Source: Ligula intestinalis
Lineage: Eukaryota; Platyhelminthes; Cestoda; Diphyllobothriidea; Diphyllobothriidae
Reading direction: 5' to 3'
Assembly: GCA_036362985.1 (NCBI GenBank)
Contig: JAYGXS010000008.1
Location: 6,487,794 to 6,551,793 of the forward strand
Length of the DNA stretch: 64,000 nucleotides
Shown here: positions 32,490 to 44,500 of the stretch, piece by piece
Layout of the letters: each line of letters opens with the position of its first letter
How positions within the stretch are numbered: position 1 is the first letter of the stretch
The notes under the pieces: generated by a model
Database searches by the model: none
What the model saw: the letters and a program-made list of their open reading frames with translations, nothing else
Told to the model about the DNA's origin: nothing
Program-made: the position numbers and the translations under genes

Positions 32490-32820
32490 ATATTATCACA
32501 GGAGCTTTAAATCTGTTCCACTGTTCTTTTAAGAGTCCCTTTCGAGAGGCAGACAATTATTGATGACCTGCTATTCGACTGAATTCAGCCTGTTTACTAA
32601 AGAAACACAATTGAGCCCACAACCTCTGCCACAAGCCTTAAATCTGTCCTGGTGAATTTGAAGCTGTGCCTTTATGAACCCTTATAGCGACATAGGCAAC
32701 TCTTTTGGTCGTGTTACTTGACTGGAATTTGCCTGTTTACTATAGACAGAAGGTTCAGCCACACCGAACCTTGAATCTGCCTTACTGACCTCCGCTTTGC
32801 CTGAGGACATGCGTGCAAAG
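32490..32820 (+). repeat. Degenerate tandem repeat, about 135-150 bp unit, about 3 copies
   Basis: TTTAAATCTGTTCCACTGTTC (about 32507), CTTAAATCTGTCCTGGTGAAT (about 32638) and CTTGAATCTGCCTTACTGACC (about 32770) start similar blocks. Two of them continue to a TCAGCCTGTTTACTA or TTTGCCTGTTTACTA segment (32586 and 32728). The array directly precedes the PLE coding region at 32895. Confidence 0.45.
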
Positions 32821-32929
32821 AAAGACAGCTGTAATACTGGTCCCCATCGGCAAAAAACATCATTAAGTCCTACATATCGACGAAGTAAAATGACTACAGG
32901 CTCTAAAGTCCGATGAAAGTATTGGCATT

Positions 32930-33376
32930 ATGGCTGCTGACAAACGCAGCCCAACAGTTATAATGGAAATGACTGATTACGTCAACAGTGCAAACGAAAT
33001 CTTCAAGGACAGGGAAGCCTACGCACCACTTGCGGAGGATCCAACCAAAAAAGCAGACTACAGCCGTGAAGAAGAGACTTCATGTGGTCACTCGATTGAA
33101 CCACATTACCCCTTTACCCCCATTGCATGTACTTATGGCCTTCCAAAATTATACAAAGCGAGTGCACCATTACGGATCATAGTGCTCCTTATTGGATCAA
33201 GCACTGAAAATATTGCCAAATTTTTATGCAGGCGCATGAGGAATCTCACCGATAAATCACATTATAGCGTCAAAGGCTCGCAAGTGTTTCTCCAGCAGAT
33301 CCTTAAAGTAAGTCCTGATGAGTGTTTTTTGTCGTTTGATGTGGATGGCGCGTTTTTCTCAATACCACATTCCTAA
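32930..33376 (+). pseudogene. PLE RT N-terminal/palm fragment (148 codons open)
   Basis: This is the largest uninterrupted part of the PLE at 32870-34560. It spans the ADKR block, the LPKLYK block, IGSSTENIAKFLCRRM and palm A (SFDVDGAFFSIP), and ends at a TAA (33374-33376). Recognisable PLE sequence continues past the stop (LEGVTRRLKNNQNDIP). The catalytic Asp of palm A is retained. Confidence 0.8.
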
Positions 33377-34199
33377 GCACTTGAGGGCGTCACTCGACGC
33401 CTGAAAAATAATCAAAACGATATTCCAACAGAGCACGTCACAGAAATTATGGGACTCTGTTTTAAGATACGGAACAGTCTATCCAGGAACCTGATCTAGG
33501 AGTATCATAACTGTTTCGAAGAAATTAACAAAATCCTTTGCAGATAAACGCACTTGCTCGTTAAGCGTCTTATTTTAAAGTTGTGTCATGTAAAAGCAAG
33601 GCATAATTAACTGACTAAAATATGGAGTCAGTTCGGCGTCACTACACTGTTCCAAGAAATACTGTCCATTATATGGAAAGTTCTACCAATGGGTTAAGCC
33701 AACCCCCATGGATTCGCCTTTGTCGGGTCTCCTCGCGGAATTTCTACTTCAACAACTACATGAGGAGATCATGTGAACATCTGCCTCTGCTACTAAATGA
33801 TATGTTTGTTATCATAATGATTTGCAAAGTGGAGCAGCTATATCGGAGACTGCTATCCAGTTTACTCGCGGACACGAACACAGTATGTATCCTCCCATTC
33901 CTAGAAGTAAAGATCCAAAAATAGTGATCGTAGCCTCACAACGAGCGTCCATCGAAAGGCCCTAACGCCTATATCATCCTCAACTCTGAAGGCAACCATC
34001 TGGCCACTTATAAAAAAGCTTTGTTTGCACAGCAAACGATGACCTACTTGGAAAAGAAAGAACTCGCTTACCTGTACCGGCTAGTCAAATCTAACAGACA
34101 TAGTCAATTCACTCTTTTCGACGTCCCTATTGCCCACAAACCGGCGTCGTGCTTGCGCGCTACAATTTCCTGAGTGAAATGCCCCATATACAAAGAACG

Positions 34200-34560
34200 G
34201 CAGACGTACGTTACATATCGTATTCCATGTGCTAACTGGCCATGCACTTAAGTTGGTCATACAAGCAAAAGGCTTCGGACACGCATAAACAAGCACAAGT
34301 TAGCCATCTGCCGACGTAGGTCTTCGACTCTTGCGTGTGACCAGCGCTTCAATTCGGACGTACCTGAAGTGGTTGCAACAGCCAACACCAAACAGGCACA
34401 AGAATCCCTCGAGGCCTGACACTCTAGCGTGACCAGTATTAGCCGTCACGTAGATTTGGACTCGCATTACGAAAAGGTGCGCACCTGGTTCACTGACTTG
34501 CGCTCGCGTCCTACTACTCACTGCGAATCACTTATGCAACCATTATTACTACAGTAGTCA
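34200..34560 (+). pseudogene. PLE GIY-YIG endonuclease, 3' end of the 32.9-kb element
   Basis: The plus-strand frame reads VTYRIPCANWPC, a TAA where Tyr is expected, VGHTSKRLRTRINKHKLAI, FNSDVPEVVATANTKQAQES and LEA. A TGA at 34417-34419 stands at the conserved Trp position, followed by HSSVTSISRHVDLDSHY. The ATHxxxxGHxF segment is poorly preserved. Translation would end near 34555. Confidence 0.65.
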
Positions 34561-34564
34561 CCGG

Positions 34565-34690
34565 CTATTAAGCCCACGGCTAATAAGCCCAGCCGTCTGT
34601 TAAGCCTAGGTCAGCTTGAGACGGAATTTTACATACCAAAATCCACTGGCTAATAAGCCCAGTCGTCGACTACAAAGCCCTGTTTGCCAA
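34565..34690 (+). repeat. Short GGCTAATAAGCCCA direct repeats
   Basis: GGCTATTAAGCCCA, GGCTAATAAGCCCAGCCGTC and GGCTAATAAGCCCAGTCGTC occur within 110 bp just after the PLE stop. They may be 3' terminal repeats of that element. No further structure seen. Confidence 0.4.
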
Positions 34691-37009
34691 CAGGATAGAT
34701 TAAAATGCTCATCTCGCTGCGTGCGCAACTGGTAACGTGTCGCAAATAATTATTTTTTTTGTTATTACGTAAAATACAGAGAAACGACATTCTTTTCTTG
34801 TGCGTAACCAAGCTCTAAACATAATACAGTACGTATGTAATGTATAGTGCCTATCCCGCGTTAGCTAATCGAAAACTAGGACTCTCCGCTTAATGCGCCC
34901 AATTTGGTCTGAGCCCGAGGTTGGCTTAATAGTCGGTGACTTCTCTGCTACTATTACCACTAGTACTGCATTACTACTATGACTATTCTAAGGTGGCTCC
35001 CGTAAAAAATTCTGGCCTAGCCGCCCCTACCCGGAACACGTCTAGACACAGTTCACTGACCATCTGAATTGACTGCATCGCCTGGATAACATCTGGAGAC
35101 TGCCATCGCCTTGAATCACCAACCGCCTTTCTACACAGAAAGCCGTATCACGCTTCACCCTCCTCCCTCACACCAAGTTCTATCGTAACTGTGTATCCAC
35201 CATCCCCCCTCGTTCATAATCGGGATGCCTGTCTGTCGACGTCTGTCTTGTCGCAAAAACTGGTCCTAGGTGGCCATTTCACTTCCTTCATTGTTAATTT
35301 AGTCTTACGACGGGCTGGCGCTACCTGCTTGAAAATTATCTCTTCATAAACATATCTAGATTTTACGACTAGCCTTTATACTTCCACAGGCTTTATTAAC
35401 GTCAGGATTATAAAACAGTGGGTCTTGAGATCGCCTTATTTTCTCATACATATTTAAAAAAAATTACATTAAGTTGGTCTCTCCACGTGACATGAGCATT
35501 AATGTCGACAAAACAGGATATTTAACAGTTTTCCAGGTAAGTGATTATGTTTTGAAGCTGAAAAATCTCCTCTTATTAGAGGAAATCAGTCAGTTTTCTG
35601 CGCGTCTTAGCTAAACTGTCTTTGCCTTTAGGTATCCACATGACAACTCGCAGTTCCAAGGTCAATCTTAGTTATTTCACATAATCAGAATGTAGAAAGC
35701 GCCATGCCAAACGTACGCTTTAAGGTGTGCGGTCTAATAAGCTTCCGTTGAATCTGTGAGTACTTTCGTAACAATGGTCAGAGTCATGCATAAGATTGTC
35801 TGTTTTCAATGTCCATCTGCTCAAAGAAACAACAAAAATAAGTTAGGGTCGTGAAATTATTATGCTGAGAAAGTGATCCAACACCCAATGTGACCTACTT
35901 CACTGCAGACGAGGTGCCTAGTAACTCCCAAGGCTTTGCCAATTCCACAAAGGGCACAAGTTCTAGCCGCGGATCGTGTGCTTATTTGGGCTAAAGGGAA
36001 ATATCTCCTTTAAATTTAAGAGTGACTAACCGCTGCTAAGGTTAAAATTCAGAAGTAGAAGTAACTGCTTAAATCCTGAAGCAATTACACATATACGCCT
36101 GGAACAGCGTAGTTTCAGGTATATGTTTGACGCAGAGCAACACTGGCTTTCAGCGTTTTTATTGTTTCAACGTGCAAGTTTATGGATTAGAGCGTTATTG
36201 TGGCAGAATACAGGGAGCAGAGAACTTACATAGTCGGATGTACGGAATGAAGTGCTCAGCTCCTGATGTTTACCGAATGCCTGCCACAGCGACAAATAAT
36301 TTTCACCGCTGCCTTTCTATCCTATGTAGGAACCTGCATTGGAGAAAGTGGGCTACGCCTGAACACGTTCGGTCATCTTAACGTTATCTTTTCACCGGCT
36401 CAAGTCAACTCACTGAACAAAATACACAACCTCAAATGTGTGTCAAATCCCTCCCTTTTAAATTTTGATCTTCTCATTCAGTCAGATATAAAGTCTACTG
36501 AGGTATATATTATACGCGAACAATTTTATCAGAGAGTGCGTCTAATACGAAACATTTTACATGTAGATAAACATGTCGTCAGTCGTTGATGAAAGAAATA
36601 GATTTTTTATCTTAAATCGAACTTATATTCAGCATAGTGCAAACAAATGTAAAATTAAAAAAAAAAACTAAGTAAGCTTTAGAATTTACCGAATAAAACG
36701 TATTTTCGCCAAATTATTTTTCGTTATTCAGATGCAGTCGGGACTAGGGCCATTCATGTCGACAAAACAGGCGATTTAACAGTTTGCTAAGGAAATGACT
36801 AGGTTTTACAAGGACAGAAAATCCAGGTTATTAGAGGGTCGTCAGGGAGTATTCTGTGGGTCTTAGCAAAACTCTGGACGTCTCGTGGTTCCCACGTGGC
36901 AAGTCGCATATTCAAGCTCACTCGCGGTTAGGACTGGCAGTCTTTCACTTTACGACGAATCACAGGTAGTTTTCTAATGCCCTACTATTAGAATGCATGA
37001 CACACTGCT

Positions 37010-37340
37010 CAATACAACCCAGGAACGGTTTAGTTGCCCTGCTGACCTTGTATAAAGTTTAGGTTGATTTTCATTGGTTCACTATTGCACTATTTGGAAT
37101 TCACTCTTAATTCTGACGTCAGAGACCTTTGCAGAAGGAATAACGGACTCAGAAGCGTGATTTTTTGTAGGTTGCAATTGGTACAACCACTTTAACTAAC
37201 GGCGAATGCCTTCAGAGTCGATTCTCTGAAGCTGTGCAACTGAATGATACACTGGCACAGACAAATCCTCATTTCACGAGGAGGAAGGCCTGACTATGAC
37301 TCAGCATTTTATGCGCTTGGTCATGTGCTCATGCCAAAAT
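37010..37340 (+). promoter_or_regulatory. Array segment with conserved TATA box (matches 43160-43520)
   Basis: CCCTGCTGACCTTGTATAAAG (about 37037) and CCCTGCTGACCTGGTATAAAG (about 43202) are nearly identical, although their flanks have diverged further. About 200 bp downstream in both lies GAxGAAGGCxTGAxTATGAxTCAGCA (37280 and 43482). A TATA box conserved in two copies suggests that this repeat carries a Pol II promoter. Confidence 0.4.
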
Positions 37341-37756
37341 GCGCACACAGTTTTGCTAGGCCCCTCGAAGTTCTTGTAAAAGCCCGAAATATCTGTGCTG
37401 CAAAAAGATAGGCACTTACTTGGTGAACTGTTAAATCGCCTGTTTTGTCACCTGTTTTAAAGGTCACTGGAGGTTAATTTAGGCGGACTTACACGTCACC
37501 TGAATATTTTTTCACAGTGCTCAAAGGCATCCAGAAGACTGTCTGCTCTTAAAGTGTTCCTGCTTCAAGAAAACGCTTTATTTTTCACGCGAAAAGCAAC
37601 TTCGAGTCGTAAGCTTTACATCCAGCATGGCCGAGAAACATTGCAACTTTCATGATTACATTTGGCTTGGTAATTCAGCCAATATTTGGTCATGTAGTTT
37701 TGATCCCTTGAATGTATTTAATTACGGTGAAAGACATTTTGTTGGGAAAACTCACA

Positions 37757-38250
37757 GCAAAAGTAGCTTATGTAGTCCCACTCATATACCTTTAATCCCA
37801 GCATTTCTCCGGCAAAAACGGTGTTTATAGACTTTTGTGTGGTGGAGAAGTAGGCTTGGCAGAAAAAGAAAGTCGAAGTTGCTTCCTGCGGCCGCTAACT
37901 ATACTTATCTAACTCCAAAACGGTAAATTGCACCTCAGGTAAGTTGAAGTAGACGACCTCCTAACCACCATTTCTATTTTTCGGGAATAACACGAAACCT
38001 GCACTTTGATAATCGGGTTTTTCCCTAAAAAGTAAAATGATAATACAGATTAGGGAAATTTACAGATTTACATCAACATCCCTTTTAACAACTGTAAAAT
38101 AAAAATGTATTTAGCATTTAGTAAATTATAGTCCATTGCGTATCCTAATTCCTCGCCCATAAACCCCGATACCCACCGTTTTCGTAGGAAACCATACAGG
38201 TTGTAGGGATAAATGTCTGGGGCTACGTAAGCTACTGTTGCCAAAATTGC
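37757..38250. mobile_element. K element: short repeat with terminal inverted repeats
   Basis: The left end GTAGCTTATGTAGTCCCACTC, followed by CCGGCAAAAACGGTGTTTAT, pairs with the inverted right end. Read in reverse complement, the right end is GTAGCTTACGTAGCCCCAGAC followed by CCTACGAAAACGGTGGGTAT. Ends of roughly 90-110 bp surround a GC-rich GCGGCCGC site, a CCTCAGGTAAGTTGAAGTA box and an AAATAAAAATGTATTTAGCA segment. Similar sequence lies at 61715-62210, 62420-62960 and inverted at 52300-52495. No coding capacity, so a non-autonomous DNA element is likely. Confidence 0.5.
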
Positions 38251-38504
38251 CCTTTTAGTTGGGCTTATTAGGAGTGGTGGGCATTTATATTGGTGAAATT
38301 GGGAGTAGTCTCATATCGGAGAAATTTCCTATGCTTTAACATAGGACAGAACCAATCTTGCATTAATGTTCTATGGAAGAACTTCAAAATGTGTCCTATT
38401 TTATAGCATGAAATGTCTGGGTCGTTAAATCGCCGGTTAGGCGGGACTCGTTCGTTAGCCCTACAGCATGTGTCACGAGGAACCTGCGCTATATGTGGCT
38501 ACTA

Positions 38505-38780
38505 GAGTTAAGGTTGAGACGGTTAACCCTTACACAGCTACAATCTTCGAGGCCCGGTTCCTTAGGAGATGGGAGAAGTCAGTGGAGGCCAGAATAGAAG
38601 GAATAGTTCATTGTATACACAACGGAACGGAGAATAGATGAAAAGAAGTTGGACTTCGGCGCACACATCATTCCGCTGGAGCGCCGTGGCCCTAAGTGAC
38701 GTCTGGCGGCCGCGGGTAGGGAAAAAGGGTCTTGTTCGAGTGGTGCTTCGGCAGCCGTGAGAATCTAGACGCACGTGTGT
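38505..38780 (+). repeat. R-family repeat inserted in the array
   Basis: TTGAGACGGTTAACCC, CAATCTTCGAGGCCCGGTTC and CTTAGGAGATGGGAGAAGTC match the copies at 56470-56800 closely. It interrupts an array unit after GAGGAACCTGCGCTATATGTGG. Array sequence resumes near 38925 (TGCGTGGCTATAACTCATG). A (GT)5 run lies at about 38776. Confidence 0.55.
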
Positions 38781-40659
38781 GTGTGTCCGAGTTGAAGTAG
38801 GTCAAGTCTATGCAGGTCAGCGCGACTGTAAGCGCTGTCTGAGGTATTGGATGACCTTGAGGCAGCTAACCTTTAACAATGACGCCGGACAAAGCAATGG
38901 AAGGCGTTGGACGGCAGAGACCCCTGCGTGGCTATAACTCATGTGGTCCAGTAAGTTTGAGTGAAAATGGTGAGTACTTTCGTCGCACAGTGCTCAAATC
39001 CATTCTGTCTCTTGCTTAAATCTGTCTGGTACACTAAAACATTCTGTGTTCTCCACATAAACAGCGAACGACAACGAAAACAAGTTGGAGTCCTTATCTC
39101 TACGCATTCCGACAGTCACACGAGACTGTATGCGACCTTCTTAACTGCAACAAAGGAGCGTATAAATTGTTAGGGCTGTATCACTTCTGCAGACTGCACA
39201 CATTCCACCTACTGTTCGGGTGCTCAGTTGTGCTAAAGTATAATATCTCCATTCTGGTTTAAGGGCGAATAAGCGTTAGCTAATTGAGAATGCAGTTGTT
39301 CTAACTATTGGAATCGTGACACAGAGTAGTTTCAAGGGAACATTTGACTCAAATCAACACTCGTCTTCTCGCCTTAGCCGCTTTTTATGTACAATTTAAT
39401 GGATTAGAGCGTTTTTATGGCAGAATAGAGGAGCAGGGCACCTACACAGATAAAATATCGCATTAAACGTACGGAATGGGGCTGCTGATTTCCAGATTTT
39501 TACCGGAAAATCTATGTATGGCCTGCTACGATGACAAATAATGATTACTGCTCCTCTGGATTCTAAATAAAAAACCTCCCTCTGAGAAAGCGGCCTACAT
39601 CAGAGCTCTTTTGATCATCTTGACTTTATTTTGTCATTGGTTGAAACGGGTACGAGTTTAGAATGAGGTAGACAGTTGCGCGTCTAGTTAACCTAAATCT
39701 TGTCTCTAAGCCCAGTCAATGTTCCTGCCCTTGGGCACAGGGTGGACGTAGTCCAAATGGATGGTCAAGGTGACATCTAGTTTCCCCGTTTGGTGTGTTT
39801 GAGTATATATCGGCACGCGATATTTCCTACTTTATGAAATTGTAACTGCGGTGCCGGAGAGAATTGTGCTAGTGACTCAGTGGTCTGGGTTGTCAATAGT
39901 GAAAGACCTTCCTCCGTCATAGTTCCTACTTATTATTTCGGAATTTTAATTACAACAAGGTTCAGATCGTCCTTAAGATGGTGATTTCTATGCTACAATT
40001 TTCAATAGTTTCAATTGATTGACAATAAATAGGGATCATACTCTAATTGCTTACCAAAACCTTCAAAATACGATATTTCTTAAACGCATCTACTTAAATA
40101 AAGAGTTTTTACAAAATCTCCTCATATGCGGCTGCCATGGTTTTATAATTCCCCGAAGATGCAACTAATTGCCGATATAAATGGACGTCGACAACAACAT
40201 TTGCGAGTAAATATTCCTAAGATGAGCTAAAAACCTTATATGACATGTTACTTTCTGAGAAAGCACTTTAATTAGATATTTCGGCGTCGAATATCTTTCT
40301 AATTTATCTTTTTAAATATTCAGTGAAGATAAAAAGGGGACTTCTTGACTATTTTTTTACTTTTCTAGAATTTGGAGATATATATTCTGTTGAAAATGAA
40401 ATGAATAACTTTTTTATGAGCAATGAAGTCCTTTGGCCACTCAGATGAGGCATGCATTAACAGGCAAATCGATCTTGATGTAAAATACAAATCATTTAAG
40501 ATCAGATGGAAGCAAAAGCAGCCACAACCTACCATATGATCAAATACCGATGACAACTATTTCTTTCCCCCCCCCCCCTCAAACCGCATAACCACATAAA
40601 AGTGAAAACTATTTATCCACTTCCCACACGACCAAATGCGGATGATGACAATCTATTCA

Positions 40660-40810
40660 CACTCTGATGGACTATATAATCCTGCGTACGTCATCGGTTG
40701 ATGTTAACGGTTTTTGTACATATCTCATCCCTCTGAAGACGAACTGGGGAAACAGATTCGAAAATTCACGCAATAAACATTACTCTTCGCAAAGGACTTT
40801 ATTGTTTATA
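40660..40810 (+). repeat. PLE LTR-like fragment: TATA plus hammerhead-like stem-loop
   Basis: CTATATAATCC at about 40671 is followed 60 bp later by CTCTGAAGACGAACTGGGGA. In that segment GAACTG and CAGATTC pair with one bulge, and then come GAAAA and CACGCAATAAACATTAC. The sequence resembles the terminus of the PLE at 59755-59830 (GATGAGCTCGCGG, GAGATTGAAACG, ACAAATACACTCC) and the TATA/CTGACGATGA arrangement at 15102-15170. The first box is CTGAAGA, which fits CUGANGA. Confidence 0.45.
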
Positions 40811-41089
40811 AAATATATCGCTTGTGATGCCAATTTTCCAATACAAATAACTTTTTATTTAAACCGAAGAAGTTTTCAGTATATTTTTTGATACCTAGGC
40901 TTAGTTTTAAGATACCGAATTCAGAGCAGAGTGGCCGAGTATTAACTATAATTTTGAGAAAACTAATAACCTTCTGTCCGTTCCATTCAAGTTTTTATAT
41001 TCATTGATTCTGTTCTATAGATATGGAAGGCTTGGGCAGCTTTTGCCTACTGCTTGATAGAGATAATAGACGGCATGTCTCGAGTGTTT

Positions 41090-41200
41090 GCATAAAGGCT
41101 TGTTTACGGTCGTTGTGTTGGGTAGGATAAAGCAAATTACAACCTTGTTAGTTTATTACTTCATGTTATGGCCCAAAATTTAGAGGATTTCCAAAATACA
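41090..41200 (+). repeat. Dispersed repeat shared with 50085-50185
   Basis: GCTTGTTTACGGTCGTTxxxT, then AACCTTxTxAxTTTATTACTT, then TTATGxCxAAxxxAG appear in both places at the same spacing. Non-coding. Confidence 0.45.
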
Positions 41201-41809
41201 AATTAAAAAAATGTTTTCCTCTTTTTTCCAACAATGATGCTGCATCTCATGTGTACAGTTATCTCAGTTTGATAATCGCAAAATAAATGGTTCTGTTCCG
41301 AGAAAAGATAAAAGTAAAATATTTCTGGTCTTTAGTTATCTTCTTTTGTAAGACAACACGCACGAACAAGATGATTTTTCTGCAGCTTTCTAACTTAGAT
41401 TTAGAATTTATTGAAAACAAACCTATGTTCGCTAATTTATCTTCCGTAATTTAGAATCAGTCGGTCACTGCTCGTGATGAGGACATTCATGTCAACAGAA
41501 CAGGCGATTAAACAGTTTTCCAAGTAAATGGCTACCTTTTTGTGCACAGTAATTTCGGATTATTAGAGGGCCTTCGGGCAGATTTCTGCGCATCTTCGCA
41601 AACATGTGTACGCGTTTTGGCATCCAGATGACAAGCAGTGTGTTCAAGGTCACTTGATGTTGCTTAAAGCCACATGACTCACGCATCAGAACCACAGCAT
41701 GTGTCACGAGGAACCTGCGCTAAGTTTGGCTGTAATTCGTGCGGTCTTATAAGCTTGCGTTGAAACAGTGGGTATTTTCGTCACATAGTGGTCAAGGGCA
41801 TCCACACTG

Positions 41810-42110
41810 CGAGATCGACCTGTAGACGTTGATGCGCTGGGCAATTGGGGAGGGAAGCAATTAGGGTAGGTTGTGTGCATCACTGACCGGTAGGGTACAT
41901 GGAGTTGCACGGAGCGAACAACTGTCACCAAGGGCTAAGGGGCTTTGCTCTCCGGTCCGTGAAAAGGCGGCAATCGCATATCACCTCCTGGTGAGCGTTG
42001 CGCATTCTGTGCACGCCACAAACACGTTCAACCCACGTAACTGACTCGTGATGACCAGTGCTTACAACTTGAAATGAAATAGCGCGTATTGTCGGAACAG
42101 CGGTCGAAAG
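41810..42110 (-). repeat. Insertion in array unit, related to 46020-46210
   Basis: TTGCACGGAGCGA, CAACTGTCACCAAGG and CATxTCACCTCCTGG correspond to TTGCACGGAGCGA, CGACTGTTGCTAAGG and GTCACCATCTGG at about 46137-46195. Minus-strand frames cover it (VTVVRSVQLHV here, ATVGRSVQMTVI there) and keep phase over about 15 residues. Coding origin is possible but unproven. Confidence 0.35.
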
Positions 42111-44119
42111 CTTGCTGTTTTTAAAGTCTGTCTGCTCAGCTAAACAATCCTTTCTTTCTCTCATGAACAGCGAACGACAACGAACGCAAGTTGGATTCGT
42201 AAACTTTACGCACTCCGACAGTCACCAGACTCTATATGACCTTCTACACTGCAGGAAAAAGAGCTAGGAAATTCATCGGCCTTTGCCAATTCTACAGGGT
42301 GCACAAATTGCTAGCATGTTAAGTTTTAGAACGAATAAGCGCTGTCCAGTTTAAAATGTAATAGTAAAAGTAGTAGTTGGTATATAAATACTTTAAGATA
42401 TTATACACTTATTCCTGGGGCGGGGTGTTTTCAAAAGAGCATTTGGCAGAACCTAACACTGCCTTTAGCAGTTATACTCCTAAAATACGTAATTTTATTG
42501 ATGATTGTGGCAGCATCGAGGAAGAAGGGACCCTACACACAGAATATCTGATTGAACATATGGAATGTGTGCCACAATCACAAATTCAGTAGTATGAGTA
42601 GTAGTAATGGCTATTTAAATCCTCAAAGCAATTAGACATACATTCCTGTAACAGAGTATTTTCAAAGGAACATTTGACACAAATTAACACTGGTCTTCGG
42701 CGTATATAATTATTGAATGTGCAATTTTATTGAAAAGAGACTAACTGTCGCAGAATAGAGGGAGTAGGGAACTTAAACAGACAACATATGCGATTGAGCC
42801 TATGGAATAGGGCTGCGGATTTCCTGATGTTTACCGAATTCTCTATGAAATGCCTTCCGCGATCACAAAGAATCTAACTTCTTCCTTTCGATTACAAATA
42901 AGAACCCTTGCAGTTGATCATTTTGAGACGATTCACAGGAAGCGTTCTAATGGCTCACTGTCCGAGAGTTTGACAGACTGCTCAATGTGGTCCGGGGACA
43001 GGTCGCATGTCCTACTGAGGGGATTTTAATTGATTCACTCTCTACATGTTCTGGTTTCCACATGGCAAGTCACATTTCAAGGTCACTCGTGGTTAGCCCT
43101 TACAGTCGATCAGATTACGATGACTCACATGTAGTGTTCTAATGGTTCACTTATAGAATGTGTGACTCACTCTTTACTGCAGTCCGGGGATGTTTCAGTT
43201 GCCCTGCTGACCTGGTATAAAGGTGAACTAGATTCTAATTGGTTTACTTTCACAGCATTTGTTCATCACTCTTGAATCTGACATCATATATATGTTTAAA
43301 ATAGGTTATGGGCTCAGGAGTATGCAGTATTTTAGAATGCATTTGGTACAACAGCTTTAGAAAAGAACAGCTTGAACTGGCAGCGGGTGTATTCGTGGAC
43401 GTTTCCTTGACGTTGTGCAAGTGAAGGATATATCGGCATGCATGGATCCTAACTTCAACAGTCTGTAAATGCCTTGCAGGAGGAAGGCGTGATTATGAGT
43501 CAGCAGTCCATGCGACTGCTCATGCGGTCATGCCAAAACGCTTACAAAGTTTTGCTCAGACGCACATAAACCTCTTCTAAGTCCTTTTAATAACCCGAGA
43601 TTTCTATGCTGCAAAAGCTAGTCACTTACTTGGAAAACTTTCAAATCGCCTGTTTGGTTGGGGATTTCAAGCTCACTCGAGGTGAGATTACGCCGGTGAC
43701 ACACCCCAGCATTACGCCAGGCATCACGAGGAACCTGTACGAAGTTTGGCTATAAGCTAAAACGGTGAGTACCTTCATCAACGGCGTTCTCCTTGCTGTC
43801 AAAATCTGTCTGCTTCTCGAAGACATTCTATGCTTCCCACATGAACAGCGAATGATAACAAATCCAATTTGGAGTCCTAATCTCTACGCACTTTGACAGT
43901 CACCCGAGACTCTATGCGACCCTCTACACTCCAGCAAAGGAACCTGAAAATTTCCAGGGCTGTGTCAATTCTGCAGATTGCACACATTTTAGCCACTGTT
44001 TGTATGTCCAGCTGGGCTAAAGAAAATATCTCTATTCGGGTTTAAGAGCGAATAAGCGCTTAATAATTGGAAATCCAGTTGTCACAATTACTTGAATCAT
44101 GAATTGATAAAACACATAA

Positions 44120-44500
44120 CGTAGGGCCTAGAATTCGTGTAACATGCTGACATATGCGAAAGATTGATACATTTTCGCTACTCAACATTGAGGAAGTTTG
44201 TAATACTGATTATCGTGAAGTCTATTCTGAAGTCATTTCTGTCATTATAAGAGGTCCGCTATTTCACGAGCTCCTTTTTGTTAAATAACCAAACGATTAT
44301 ACTGTGAGTAAAGCTTATCATGTTTGGATGCACCTTTATCATTGATTTTGATTGCCTTTAGAAATTCAAGCATAGTAAATGGAAAGCGTACACGGAAAAA
44401 TGTTTCTTGCGCTCGTTTGTTAGCAAATTACGCGTTTTTAAATTTCATACTTAAGGAAAACTTTTCTTAAGTTTTTGATTTTTTCTGAGTTGGCAAATAA
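44120..44500 (+). repeat. Solo arm of the 60.7-61.7 kb TIR element
   Basis: GACATATGCGAAAGA, GTATTCTGAxGTCATT-like sequence and CATTGATTTTGATTGCCTT align with the left arm of the element at 60721-61716 (GACATATGCGAAAGACT, TATTCTGATGTCATTCC, CATTGATTTTGTTTGCCTT). Only one arm is present, inserted inside the 35-45 kb array. Confidence 0.5.

Larger units (their letters stand above)
32870..34560 (+). mobile_element. Penelope-like element, most complete copy (RT plus GIY-YIG), decayed
   Basis: RT and endonuclease regions follow in order on the plus strand. IMAADKRSPTVIM and DYVNSANEIF are the ILPADKGRxTVVMDKxDYxxK block. YGLPKLYKASAPLR is the LPKxHK block. FLSFDVDGAFFSIP is palm A. Out of frame come PMDSPLSGLLAEFLLQ (the GTPMGSPxSGxxAExxLQ block) and DMFVII, where DDTFVII is expected. 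The nuclease reads VTYRIPCANWPCT, VGHTSKRLRTR and INKHKLAI, then LEA with TGA at 34417-34419 followed by HSSVTSISRHVDLD. At least three frame changes and several stops occur. PLE identity is secure, and this copy is inactive. Confidence 0.85.
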